This document shows positions 1 through 13,000 of a stretch of DNA of 64,000 bases, piece after piece. The first letter of the stretch is position 1. Each line of letters opens with the position of its first letter. The stretch spans positions 17,505,641 through 17,569,640 of the forward strand of contig JAJLRJ010000006.1 in NCBI GenBank assembly GCA_024195265.1, given 5' to 3'. Both the position numbers and the translations under genes were made by a program. The notes under the pieces were generated by a model, which was given only the letters and a program-made list of their open reading frames with translations, searched no databases and was not told the DNA's origin. The DNA is from Dendrophyllia cribrosa. Taxonomy: Eukaryota > Cnidaria > Anthozoa > Scleractinia > Dendrophylliidae.

Positions 1-2677
1 ATTTGTGTCATAACTAAATGTTTTTTATATCGATTTTGGGTAAAAACGTACAGTTTTCCGTGTGTCGGCATAACGACTCACGTTGAATTTCCCACGCTAT
101 TCAAATGGGCCAAATATTTTCGCGCACGACTAATACATTGCATTTGTTGCGTCTTTCCTTCGCTGCCGCAGTTTTATGTGTGCACGACAGCGACTTAATA
201 CCCTCTTGACAGTTAATTTTTGATCCCTCTTCTTCGCAAATTTAGTTGATTTTAATACCTATACTGCTACACCTTTGTAACGGAGACAGTTGATTAACCC
301 AGTGTAAACGATTGTTAGCGGAGCCAGACGATTTACCTGTGATATTTTAGCCTTTGAAAACTGACGCCTTTTGAATAAAAAAATTGAACCAAAGAAGCGC
401 CTACTCCCGCAGGCTAGTGATGTTTGGATCTTGAATGTTTAGTCATTGAAATTGTTTAATTAACACTTGACCAGGATGACCGAGAGAGTGGTTATCTGAG
501 GAATTAAGGCAAACCGAAAACATCAATCTTCCCTTTTGGTACAAAATATCTTGTGAACAGACTTGGAGTAAAAAAATTCTTGCATGGAGTTTATGGTCTT
601 ATATTTTAACCAAGAAGTTAGGAAAAAATTCGATCACATTAGATTGGAAATTTTTTTGGGCCACGCCACTAGGCCAAGAAAACCTACGATAGTCCACGAT
701 AAGGGTAAAATTGTATTATTTTAACGTAGAAATGCGGTAAAACGCGTATTAAAATCCGTTTCAAGTCTGCAGCTCAGTTTTAATTTTGCAATAAAATACT
801 CTAATGCGAAACATCTTTAAGCCGTTTATTGTTGTTTATATTCGTTTATAACAAATAAGTTATTGTTATCGCTGTTCTTGTTACGCAACGCATTCGATAA
901 GATTGCCAAATGTAGCTTTTTAACGCGTAACGCAATGTACGGTATTTTTAAATTATAAACACGCCGGCTCGATATCTTTTAAAATAGTAATCCGCGATAT
1001 GATGCGTGATGTTTAAGATCAAAATATTCTGTTCAGTAGAAATACGCAAGGATATATTTTCACTTGAGAAACAGATCAGATCCACTGACGACATATGAAA
1101 GTTGACCTTTTGCGCATAACAAAGGAGGATATTACCGTCTTCCCAGCGTGCTTTGGGTAAAATTCAGGTGAATGACTTCCGGTGGAACCGAAGAACGCAC
1201 GTATTTTAGTCAAAGTTGCACACGGATTTCCTCGCATAAATGTCAAGGCATAGAAATAAAACAATACGTACCTTATTCCTCTATTAATAATGTATCAGGA
1301 AATGTTTTTCTTAAAGTGGAGTGGACCCGTTGAAAAAAAATATCGTGGTATAGTTTGACTGTTGTCGTCCATGTCTGTTTGTAGTCATCGGTAATGCATA
1401 TTTTAAATTGGTTGGATCGATTCAAAAAAGGCGAGTCAAAAGCCAAATAATACCCAATTCCAGTCATTAAAGGTATAAACTTTCTCGAAAACCTAATTGA
1501 CTCCAATTGACTCCACGATTTCATCCTAAATTTTGAAGTTGAAAGTGATCTATTTCGGCGGCTGTTTGTTTTTATCGGCGTTGAATTGAAACTGACTACA
1601 TCCGGCAAGCTTCAAGTGGCGCGTCGTTTGTGAGATGATCCATTTGCATTTGTGGACCGATTCGAGTTTTATTTTGGTCACAGCAAAATATAAAATGAAA
1701 TGAAGCTGAATGATTAGTGCTCGTACCATAGAAAAGTCAGAAAATAACGAGAAAAGCGAAGATCGATTTTGAACTAAAAAGAACATAACCGTAAACAAAC
1801 ACAGCAGGTCTGGACAGTCGTGTGCTGAGTGGTTGAGCTGAGTAGCTGTTGTTTCATATTTTCAGTTAGTGGGAATTATTTCACCGGCTCTGTTCACCAG
1901 TGTTAGGTTTAATTAGTCAAAACAAGCAAATATACGGACATTTCTTCTTACATAAGCCGGCATTCTTTTGAAATGGCGAGACGGTTTATTGATTCCATGA
2001 TTCAAGCGTCTACCACGCGACGCTTAGCGGCCTTAAAGCAAACTGTAAACATAACCCGAAATGGAAAATATTCTGTAAAGGTGAATATAATAATTAGGTT
2101 AACGTAGATTTCTTTTGAAAGGTTTCCGCTACGACCAACTGACCTCCAACCTTAACGGCGTCTGTGTAAAATGAGCTGCTTGCGGGTCGCCGCCGTTTGA
2201 TAATATAGTTTGTTTGCAGTGCATGCCGGGAAGATGGTAATATCCTCCTTTGCGCATAACCGTGTCCAGTTCTCTCCTATTTCAATTAAACAATGCGTAT
2301 TTGTACTGTCACGCTAAGACATGAAAGACATAAAGACAAAAATTGGCGGGAACTGGGATTAAAGGGTACGGATGGTGGTAAAATCATGCTCTAAAATGTC
2401 TCAAACAAAGGAAACATCTTGATTTATTACTAAGCTTGCCAATTCTGTCTACCCAGAATCCCATTCTGAGTGGCCTTGAGTGTTTTTTTTCATGCAAACT
2501 TGAAATAACTGGAGCTTGGGAATACGGAATTAGAAACAGGTATATAGATGACAGATTAGGATGAGAGCGGGGGGGGGGGGGAGTAGGGGGGGGGGGGTTC
2601 TCATTCCTAATTCCGAATTTTCTATTTTAAAAACGCCTTGTCGTGAACGAGCGATCCCATCCAGACAGCTAAAACCG
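1..2677. other. 5' region without a firm gene
   Basis: No recognisable gene. Two exon-like stretches are possible. On the minus strand, an open frame at 1524-1273 (83 codons) ends just before a consensus donor-like AAG|GTACGT, but a TAA precedes that donor in frame. Its W-rich, beta-rich text vaguely recalls the XLF/XRCC4 head, which is a guess only. On the plus strand see 1973-2080. The text near 1103-1145 and 2222-2255 shares a short inverted repeat around TAATATCCTCCTTTG. A poly-G tract sits at about 2570-2597. Confidence 0.3.
1973..2080 (+). CDS. possible first coding exon, unknown gene
   Basis: An ATG opens 36 codons that end exactly at a GTGAAT donor-like site in phase 0. The peptide is Arg/Thr-rich (starts MARRFIDSMIQ) and could be a basic N-terminal leader, but I recognise no family and found no downstream exon before fumarase at 4059. 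It could equally be chance open sequence. Confidence 0.2.
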
Positions 2678-2688
2678 ATGGTTTGGTG

Positions 2689-3597
2689 TATAAAACGTTT
2701 AAATGCGGAGGACCACTCAACACTGCGATAAATAGTGGTAACTTCCTTTCCGGACGATCTCCTTTATAAAGGGATGCGAGTACTAGACGTCATCCAAAGT
2801 GTAGATAAACCGTTTAAAATGCAAGGCTAGTACAACGGAAATTAATGGCAGGTTTAATGGCCAATATTTCGACTAGTAGAACTAGTCTTCTACAGGGCCA
2901 GCGTTGGAGTGAAAATAATATACAACGGCTCTTTTATTTGAATACAGATAACTTCTAAAATAAAGCATATCATAGTTATCGTAAATATCATCTACCTTAA
3001 TGTTCAAAATGTAATAAGTAATATATTAGGGAAACTAAACGCACACTTCGCGAACAATTTACTGAATATAGACAAGCCACTAATAACACAAGTCACGCAA
3101 ATTCATCTGCCGCAGTTCCTACCCACTTCACCCTACCAGGTCACTCCTGATTGCAGATATGAAACTCGTTCCTCTGGAACTATTGCCGACAAAAAACACC
3201 TCCCGTCGCAAAGCAAGAGAAGCCTATCTCATTCAAAAAGGCGAAACACTAACACCTAACGTGATGAACATTTAAGTAGATGATATTTACGATAACTATG
3301 ATATGCTTTATTTTAGAAGTTATCAGATTTACTAGCCATTGTTTTGTACCTACATTAAAAACGTCATTTATTTATATCTTGTTACAACTAAGTTAGATAT
3401 TTTTCATGTAATCTTATATTAGCCAATCATGTACTTGTTATCTATATTCAAATATAAGAGCCGTTATATATTATTTTCACTCCAATGCTGGCCCTGTAGA
3501 AGACTAGTTCTACTAGTCGAAATATTGGCCATTAAACCTGCCATTAATTTCGGTAAATTCCGTTGTACTAGCCTTGCATTTTAAACGGTTTATCTAC
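2689..3597 (+). mobile_element. Penelope-like element remnant with inverted terminal repeats
   Basis: Arms at 2801-3010 and 3265-3597 are reverse complements of each other; the right arm has about 110 extra bp. Between them, about 3020-3290, lies a decayed GIY-YIG endonuclease C-terminus: an ETKR-T-LREQF stretch, then a KAREAYLI-KG-TL motif ending MNI-stop, with frameshifts. An 11-bp direct repeat ATGGTTTGGTG at 2678-2688 and 3598-3608 is a candidate target-site duplication. The right arm carries a hammerhead-like motif at 3494-3523. Penelope-like elements are known for terminal repeats in direct or inverted orientation that can contain hammerhead motifs, which fits. It is non-functional. Confidence 0.7.
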
Positions 3598-4058
3598 ATG
3601 GTTTGGTGGTTTGCCGATAAGCGACAAGCTTCGCGAAATGTTGCGTTGTGATGTTAAATAAGCCCGCTATCGTACTACTTTTTGTCAGTTAGGTAACGTT
3701 AGCGAACCATCAACGCAGTTCGTGTTCCCTTCTAACCCCTCCCTCCACCACATGCAGCACGTGTGAGGAGCCCTTACCTGTCATTTATATGTCGGCAAAA
3801 GTTACATGTAAGTTTTTTTCTCACCCCGGCTTCTTTTGACATAAATCTAAATAGAAATAAGTCTATAAACATTAATTACGGGCAATTAAAAATTCCGAAG
3901 AAGATGTAATAAGTGTGCCCCTTTGCACGTTCCTTCTCGCCCTTGACGACCCAGAAAGTACTTATCTGCTACCGCGTGCCGTGCCGCTGGTCACCAGCAG
4001 CCATTTTGAATTTTCGGAATATAAAGCGCGGAGCAGAGCAATTCATTCCCCTCGGAGC

Positions 4059-7000
4059 ATGGCGTACAGGTTCGGCGCTGTGTTAAGAACATTTAGCAGA
4101 AATCCTCGAATATTTCTTCATCGACATAAACTCTACTGCAGCTCTGTGTTATTATCAAGAACAATGGTAGGTACATTTTAGATTTGGAAAATGAGAACGC
4201 GCGAAATAAGCTTATCTTAGGCTTTTAAAAATAATTATTTTCAGTAACCGTAAGTTACTTCTTCCGTTCTTTGAAAATGCAATCCTATCTAAGGGATATG
4301 GTATATTCTTTATCTCTACCTGCAAAACAGCTAGGTATTTTGATATATTGCCAATTAAGAATTTTCATCTATAAACTGCTGTTCATTTGGAGAAATTGTG
4401 TAGTTGTCTCTATAAATATTCTCGCCACTCAAGATTTGGAATTTCGGTACCCCTCCCCCTTCTCTCCACCACGATTGTTCTAGTCAATCGTTTTTACAGA
4501 AAAGTTGCTAAGTCCCTGTTCGAACTTGTTGCCCATGTTAGGGGACACAGTGCCTGCACTAAAAGAATCTTTACTCAGACATGACGAGGAACCCAAGTAC
4601 CTTACCCTTGGGTGTTTTCATTGTTGTTGTTTTTTTTGTTTTGCAATTTATTTATTTTCATCAAGTTACATTCACAGTTACAACTAACTACATCCATACA
4701 AACGAGTGGAAAGATTAACAAAACAGTACACATGTACGCATATGCTAGAAGGCTTATACAGCAATGAATTATCTTCTAATTACATGTAATTTATGGCTCC
4801 GTCAATTGCAAGCCCACCCATCCCCTCCCCGGGCATTTTTAACTTTTCCTTCCCAAGGGTGGGGCATTTGCTAAAACAGGTCAGCCCGGGGATGGGGCAT
4901 TGTACGTTTTTAATTCCCCAGTGTAATTACGTCATCCAGTTGTCCAGACAGTCTTGTTTCACACAGCGTATATTTATGTCACGCTTAGATGTTTTGGTCA
5001 TTTTAAATCTGTTTAACTCTTCAATTCTTTGACTTCAAACTCAGTATAAAAAATTTAAACCGATCTGTGGACTTAACCTTACGTTGTTTTATTTTCACGA
5101 GATGGCTCTAAGAGCCCTTTAATTCTTTTTTTTAATCTGAAAAAGGATTTGCAAAACTGTTCTCGTGAGCATAATCGGCGGATAACAGACCGCTGCACAC
5201 AAGAACAGTACTGTTTTGCAGGATTGTGCAAATTCCTTTTCAGATTAAAAATATGCAAAAGTAGCAAATCCATGAAATCTAGAATAGGATTTGTTAATCA
5301 AAATCCATCTTGGAAAATGATTTTGGTGCGTCAAAATCCATTTTTAATTGCATACTTTACTGGGAACCCCAAAATATGGATTTGAAAGTCAAATCTGGAT
5401 TTCCCAATTGAAACCACCCTTAGAGGTTTAGCTTGTGCCTGGACACCAGGTGCAATTTATTTTATGAGCACTGAACAAACGTTTTACATGAATGCCCCTG
5501 AATATGATCTTAGAGTCACCCAAGAATCATCATGTAGCCCCTAGGCACCAGTCACTATACTGTCATAAAAAAATAAGCAAAATGAAATCAGTTTGTTTTT
5601 AATCAACTTAACCAATAGTTCAGGCTCTCTAATGTAAAGTTAATTAAAAAAATTAAGTAGATCTTTGAAGCCAAGAGATCTTTGCTTTAATGCTTTACCA
5701 ACAGGCCACACGTAAAGAGACAGATAGCTTTGGAGAAATAGAAGTACCAGCCAACAAATACTACGGAGCCCAAACTGCACGGTCAAAATTGAATTTCCCT
5801 ATTGGTGATGAGACTGAACGTATGCCAGTAAGTTAATACACTCAACACATTTTAGGTCCACTAATCTTAAAATTCCTTTTTGTACCTGCACATTTAAGGT
5901 GCACCTAACCCCCAATTTTTTTTCTTTTTTTAATCAACTCAATGAAGGTGGAAAAGTCGAATAGTGAAATATTTCTTGTTTTTAACGTCGTGTTAGTGAG
6001 TTATAGAGATTTGAATTTACAAAATGCTAATTAGATGACATCAAACCATTATTTCTACTTCAATTTACAATACGCAGTTCACAGCTTAAGGATAATCAAT
6101 TTAAGAAATACTAAATAAAAACTGTTAATAGTCAATTGATTTGTAAAAAAATGTTACTTGGAGGTGGAAACAAGTAGTTGTATTAAATAAACGAGTCTTG
6201 ACTTGACGTCATCTTATTAACATTTTGTCAATTCAAACCTCTATAATTTACTAAGTAAACGCAACATTAAAAACTAGAAATATTTAAAACTATTCAACTT
6301 TTCAACGTACATAGAGTTGATTTTAAGAGAAAAAAAAAACATTTTGGGTTTAGGTGCACTTTAAGATTTATAATAATATTACATATAGAATAATGTCTAT
6401 TGTAGTCTATGGAGGCACTGGGTTGTTAGTGGATTAGTGGTTACAGTCTGTAGCTCATTGAAGAACAAGTCAGGCTGTTTTGTGGGCTAAAAACTTGACC
6501 ATCATTCTCAAGATTCTGATTTTAAAATACAGCTCTGGGCCCAAAAAGTTATCAGGAGTTTCAAGAAACAGGCCCCAGCAAACATAATGCTATTGGTTAC
6601 CTTCAAGCTGACTGCTGAGTATCTAATCAAGGGAGTGATGAAAGGGCAGGGGGGGAGGAGTGTAGCTGAGTATTCCTAGTCACTTCATGCTATATAAACA
6701 TTATCATCTGGAAGAAACCAACAGAATAGAAGTAACAGAATCAATACATACAGTATAAGCAGAGAGAAAAAGGAAAGAAAATTAATGTTTTAAAATTGGG
6801 ATTAAAAAATACAAAATCTTAAACACTAGTTGTTATTTTTAAACAGGCTCCAGTGATCCGTGCATTTGGTATCCTAAAGAAAGCAGCTGCTGAAGTCAAC
6901 AAGGAGTTTGGGCTGGATGAGAATGTTGCCAATAACATCATAAAAGCAGCAGATGAGGTGACGTATACACTGTACATTGTGTTCATTAAAGAGTTGCATT

Positions 7001-10000
7001 GACAGAAAATAAAACTCTTTAGACAATCATTAATTTTGTCATAATCATGCACATTTTTAACAATCTGTTTTTCTGCTATGCACCTGGTATTTAAATTAAT
7101 ATTGTTTGAGTTGTGATGGGTAGTTGACACAGTATTTTAGGGGTTGCAGATTCTCCCTTGGGGCTAGTAAAACAAGGAAGGATGGACTCTGACAGAACCC
7201 TTTTCCTACAGTTTTTTTCCTCTTTTTTTATGGGGGGGGGGGGGGGGGGGGGGTGTTACTTTAGCTCCCTGAATATTTTTTTTGGGGGGGTACTGTTACC
7301 CCTGGATATGTACATGTATGGTAAGGCCCCCCCTTTGTTAAGATTGGAGTTTCACCACCCCAACCCCCCCCCCCCCCCCCCACCTCGCCTAAGTATTTGT
7401 AGGAGAAATTAGCTCACCATGACAACTGTGTCAGTATCATAGACTGATCTGGTTATTGTGTTCTATATTGCTCTTCAGGTGATATCTGGTAAGTTAAAGG
7501 ATCATTTTCCACTTGTGGTGTGGCAAACAGGCTCTGGCACACAGTCCAACATGAATGTGAATGAAGTGATCAGTAACCGTGCTATTGAACTAATGGGTGG
7601 TCAGATGGGATCTAAGAAACCTGTTCACCCTAATGATCATGTCAACAAAAGTCAGGTTGGTATAATATTAAAAAATAGATAAATAACATTTTCCTATTTT
7701 AATCAGGGCCTCTGATATTACGCGATGGTGCGATTTCGCATAATTGGCCTCAAATCGCATCCGATCGCATAATTCACGAAAAATCGCATAATTCGTAAAA
7801 AATTACACAAAATCGCATAATGTGAACAAACCACACGATACACTATCGCTTTAGCTAAGAAACTTAAGCTAAAATTTGTTTTTTTCTATTGAATTATCCT
7901 GTATCAAATAAACAAACCGCCACTTTCGATCGAAACTGCGTTCGTTCTTGGCCACAACAAGCTTGGTAACCACGTAAATTTCTTGAGCACATGTTTTATT
8001 TAGCCTGGTTACTAAGATTAAACAAGATGGCCGCTCGTTTACAGACTCTTTTCTTGGATTCTGTCATTCGTTTTGGATGTTCCTTCATAGGTAAAAGCTT
8101 CAAAATGTCCCACAAAGATAGTGAGCACCGTTTTAAAACAGGTATTTTCGTTTTCTTCCTCTGAAACCTAGTAAAACATGCATAAAAAAGTTCCAGAAAA
8201 AATCGCATAATTTGCATAATTTTCCGCATAATAGTCCTTGCTTATCGCATAATTTGCCACGAATAAATTGCATAATTTCCATTTTTTTATCGCGTAATAT
8301 CAGAGGCCCTGTTTAATGTAGAAATTGGCAGTTCTGGTTCCTTCTACTGATTCTGGGTACGAGATTGCAAACAGCCAATCAAAAAATCTTTTTTCCAATA
8401 TCCCAGAGTTCCTTCCAGCCACCTACATGTACAGTTGTACACTTTCCAAAGAGTCTAAGGATTCTGATCATACAGTGTACAAGGAAATTGTGCTATCCAC
8501 TTTCCTCTGGCAGGTCTATTACAGGAGGAAGGGGGTGAGAGGTGGGGTTTGGGGGTGAGAGGTAGGGGGTAATTAATGCACAGAAACAGGAGCCTGATAG
8601 GCTCCTGGCAGAAAGGATTATAAAAACAAAACATAAAACTTCATTTATTTTGGCCAGCTATTGACATGATGAATTAATTGATATTTTAAAAAAATACGCC
8701 TTCTTGTGAATTAGTTATCATTGATCATTATTGTTCGAAATTTATCGGCTTAAATATATTCAAGAAAACTGTAACTGTAAATCAATAAGTCAATAAGTCT
8801 GTAAATGCAACTTTGTTATATACACACATGCATTTGATCAGGAGCCTATTACTAGGCTTCTGCATGGTTTGATTGATTGTATCCTGTGATAAAAAAAGGC
8901 ATAGAAAAGTTGTTGCAAATCTTTAAATCTGACTACTGCCGCTGACAGTAGAAGATCAAAATTCGAACACCAGAAATAAACATTTTTTTGTTAATTCCCC
9001 ATGTAGTTATGACCTGCAGTTATCAAAACCTACTGTAAATTCAGTTAGAACTCTGCCGGGCTGGCTGGCCTCATGTAATACCGGGCTGAAAGTAATCTCA
9101 GCAAACTGGGCCAGGGGCCCGTTTCCTGAAAGTCCCAACAACTTTTCGGGTCCGAAAAGGTATTTTATGCACGTAATGTTTACACAAAAAAATTAAATTT
9201 TTGTTGGTTTCATAAGCTAAGCAATAAAATTCTAAGTTCATGAAACAAGTTCAAGTTGGGCTTCTTGGGGGTTAGAATCTGCTCCACCATTCTATAGATT
9301 CTGATTTAAAGGCCCGCCTTCACCCAGAAGACGTTGCGGTCGTTTGTTTTTGTTGTGAAATGCTCCATTGTTCATATGCGTGATCTGATTGGTTGCACGC
9401 ATTCAGGCATGAATTTCGTGTGATGTAAAATTCAGCACAGAAAGTGATCACAGCACACACAACATTTTGGGTGAAGGTGCATGGGCCTTTAAAAATACAT
9501 TTCCGGTTCCGAAAAGTTATAGGGACTCATAAAATTCAAAGCACATTTAATAACCTCATACGAAGGCATGTTGACAAAAACAAAACCAACGAAGACTATC
9601 GCTGTTCAGTATGTTAGAAATTCATGTAGCACTTTGCACTTTGATCAGTTATGTTATATCACAAACCCAAACAATTTAAGAATAAATAGATGAGCATTGT
9701 GTTTTTTATATAATATTGTATTAGTTTTTATATAAAATTTTTATTAACTGTATTCTGTATTTATATATAATTAACTGTATTCAGAGATACTAGCACAGCA
9801 GAGCTATTTAAAATCCGAAGTGAAATAAAGTTTATGTATGTATGTACATTTATTGTGCAAATTATAGAACATTTACAGTCACATAGCACTACTAGCACTA
9901 CTACGTACCCGGACACTGTCTGCATTACCAGACACATTATTGTCTGTGCCAATTCACTAACTCCATTGCACTGGACACTTACCGAGATCCGTATAGCCGT

Positions 10001-13000
10001 AAAATTAGACATAATCACTTATTTTAGCATTTTTTTCACTTTCACTTTTTTATATATCACCTCACCCCTCACCCCCATAATAGACCTGTCGACTTTCCTC
10101 AGCTGTCAGCTGTCACTGCTTGTTATGTTCTATCTTTACCATAGAGTTCCAATGACACGTTTCCAACTGCAATGCACGTTGCAGCAGCGTTAGAGGTCCA
10201 TGAACGTCTCATACCAGGATTAAAGAAGCTGCATGGTGCACTTCAGGCCAAGAGTACCGAGTTTAAAGACCTTGTTAAGATTGGTAGAACTCACACACAG
10301 GTTCGTTAATTTTTTTAAGTGCATGATGTTTTGTTTTACATGAAAGAAACATGAGAACAGTGTTGTAGAATGGTGCTTGTACATATACATGTGTGTACAT
10401 TTCAATTGGAGCTTGTGTTTCTGAATTATAATTAGCCAGCATGAACAGATGTAGCAAATTTCAGAATACCTTTTAATCCATTCCTGGGCCTTTCATTGCT
10501 GCTCCAGGCTCTTTTTGCTTTAAATGTATTGCAGATCATTACCGGTATGCAATATTGCACAATATTTTCGTCCGTTCTCAACCACAAAGTTTTATCTCAA
10601 GTGAAGTGTTCACAAAATTATGGAAAATCCTTCTAGTAACAATTTTATTTTCACTGGTAGAAAAGAAAGGGAAACACTACCAAACCATTGTGGATAAAAT
10701 TTGTTTTTGGTTTAAATTTCATTTTCTTTTGTCTTATTTTAATTGAAGGGCCGAGAGCATGTCCAGCCTATATGACTTTTTAGGCCTTTTTTTATTTTTT
10801 CTCGCTCAGAATAGCCTCATTTTATCGTACAACGGATAATATCACAAGCCCTTGTCGAATTTGCACTAACCCTAAGGAATTTGACCAATTTCACCTGAAA
10901 AAAGCGGAGTTCTGGCCCTCCAGTGCTTTGACTGTACATTCAGAGCGCAATTTCGAAGCCATTTCAAAGCAGTATGGCCGTGAGAATACGCGACTGCAAT
11001 ACTTCTGACCAGTGCCAACAACCTGAACGAAAATACCGTTATTTACGCACGCCTGGCTCGCTTATCTATCGTGAGCTCACTACGGCAACACATCGCCTCT
11101 GTAGCGTGTGTGTAAACCAACGTGTATGAGGCCCGTCCGGTGATTGAAAGACATCATTAAGTCCGGAAATCCTTAAGTCTCTAGCACTTCTCAAAGAAAC
11201 GAGTCGGGTTTCTTGTCCTTCCTTGTGTCTGAAGCGCCATTTAGCGCTGGAGATGAAAAACGGACCTTGGTCGGAAAGACGAGCCGGCGGGAAAGTCTGG
11301 AATCACTTCGGATCAGAAAAGGGGCAGCGTTGAGAGTTGTGGGCCATTTCCCATCCCGTGCCGTGGTCGAAATGCCCGATATCCGAAGTGCTTTGAGACT
11401 TCTAGTATTTTGCAATAACTTTCGGGCGGGAACTCCATTTCGGTTTTGTTGTAGGATTTCCCGACATGCTTTGCGACAGTGGTAGATGGGTCCGCTGTGC
11501 GTGGTCGGGCACTTGAAATACAGCTTTGGGCAGCTCGAAGTGAGTTGTTGCTGGCCGGCGGGAAGACGTTTCGCATTTGGAGTCTTTAATGCAACATTAA
11601 ATTCGATCTAAAAGGATTTTGAAATCGAGATACGAGTTTTGATGCGTATCAACCTTTAAATAATAAAACTTAGCCTGAACTGAGCATGTGTTCCTCGGTG
11701 GTCCAGTGGTTTGGTCCGGGATTTGCGCTCGGACGGCTCCGGGTTCGAATCACGCTCAGCATCTTTTTTTTTTTTTTTTTTCGAACTGGACATTATGAAA
11801 GTGATTTACTTTTTTTTGCGTTCGTCAAAATTCCTTACGTTTAATTTTAAAAAAATATTGAACCGTGTCAGTGTGAAAACAGAAGCTTACCGCAATATTG
11901 CGTTACAATAGGAGTGGTCATTGACAATTAAACATAATTATTATATTAATTGTTATGCTTACTCCATGTCAGGATGCAACACCCATTACTTTAGGCCAAG
12001 AGTTCAGTGCTTATGTACAGCAGATACAGTATGGGATCTCCAGAGTTGAGGGGACACTGGGACGAGTGTATGAGCTGGCTATTGGTGGAACAGCTGTGGG
12101 CACAGGACTCAATACACGGATAGGATTTGCAGAGAAGATGGCAGCCAAGATTGCTGAGTACACAAACCTACCATTTACCAGGTACATGTATAATTATGTT
12201 GACTAGAATGTCCCCAGGGATTTCTCTGCATCTAAAATGGCTGCCAAACTACTCCAAGATTCCTGGAGTATTTTTAATATACAAGTATAACCTGCAAAAA
12301 TCCAAAAATCCAAAAATGGCAGGAGTGGTTTGGCAGCCGCCCAGGGGTTTCTAATTGCCTGCCCCACCATTTTGAAATTGGTGAAGACCCTGACGATTAG
12401 GCTCAAGAACCCATCCCAGATTCAACTTTGCTGAAAATATTGTTTTCTTTCTTTCAGTGCACCAAACAAGTTTGAAGCTCTTGCAGCACACGATGCTATG
12501 GTTGAGCTTCACGGAGCACTGAATGTGATCGCCTGTAGCTTGATGAAGATCGCTAATGATATCAGGTTTCTAGGCTCAGGCCCTCGCTGTGGACTGGGAG
12601 AGCTGTCGCTCCCTGAAAATGAACCAGGAAGCAGTATTATGCCAGGTTTGCACTAAATGTCATTCAAGTTATTAAACAACATTTTGCCAGGCTTGGTCGG
12701 TGGTTTTGATAGTGAGAATTGTAATTTAGCAATTAAACAAGAACTGAAATCAATAACTGATATTATTCAGAGAAGTTACAGTTAATCAGCATTAATATTC
12801 TAGAAGTGATGTATAACTTCTTTTAGGGTTGCAATAATGTAGTCAATGAAAAGTGAAACATATAAATATACTTGATATTAAAGGGGGTTGCAGTGGGATG
12901 GGGGATTGGGAATGAGTTTCTTGCCACAATGTACCATGTTTTTTTCTGTGTGATCTAATCTTACCACTAGACTGCCATTGGACGAAAAGGTAGATAAATG

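Noticed and set aside
1273..1524. XLF/XRCC4-like head domain on the minus strand
   Set aside because: Only a vague pattern (W-Q-L, ITDD-W) supports it and a stop precedes the donor; not enough to name a gene.
11213..11576. Overlapping open frames on both strands in fumarase intron 5
   Set aside because: GC-rich sequence lowers stop frequency; no recognisable domain or splice context.
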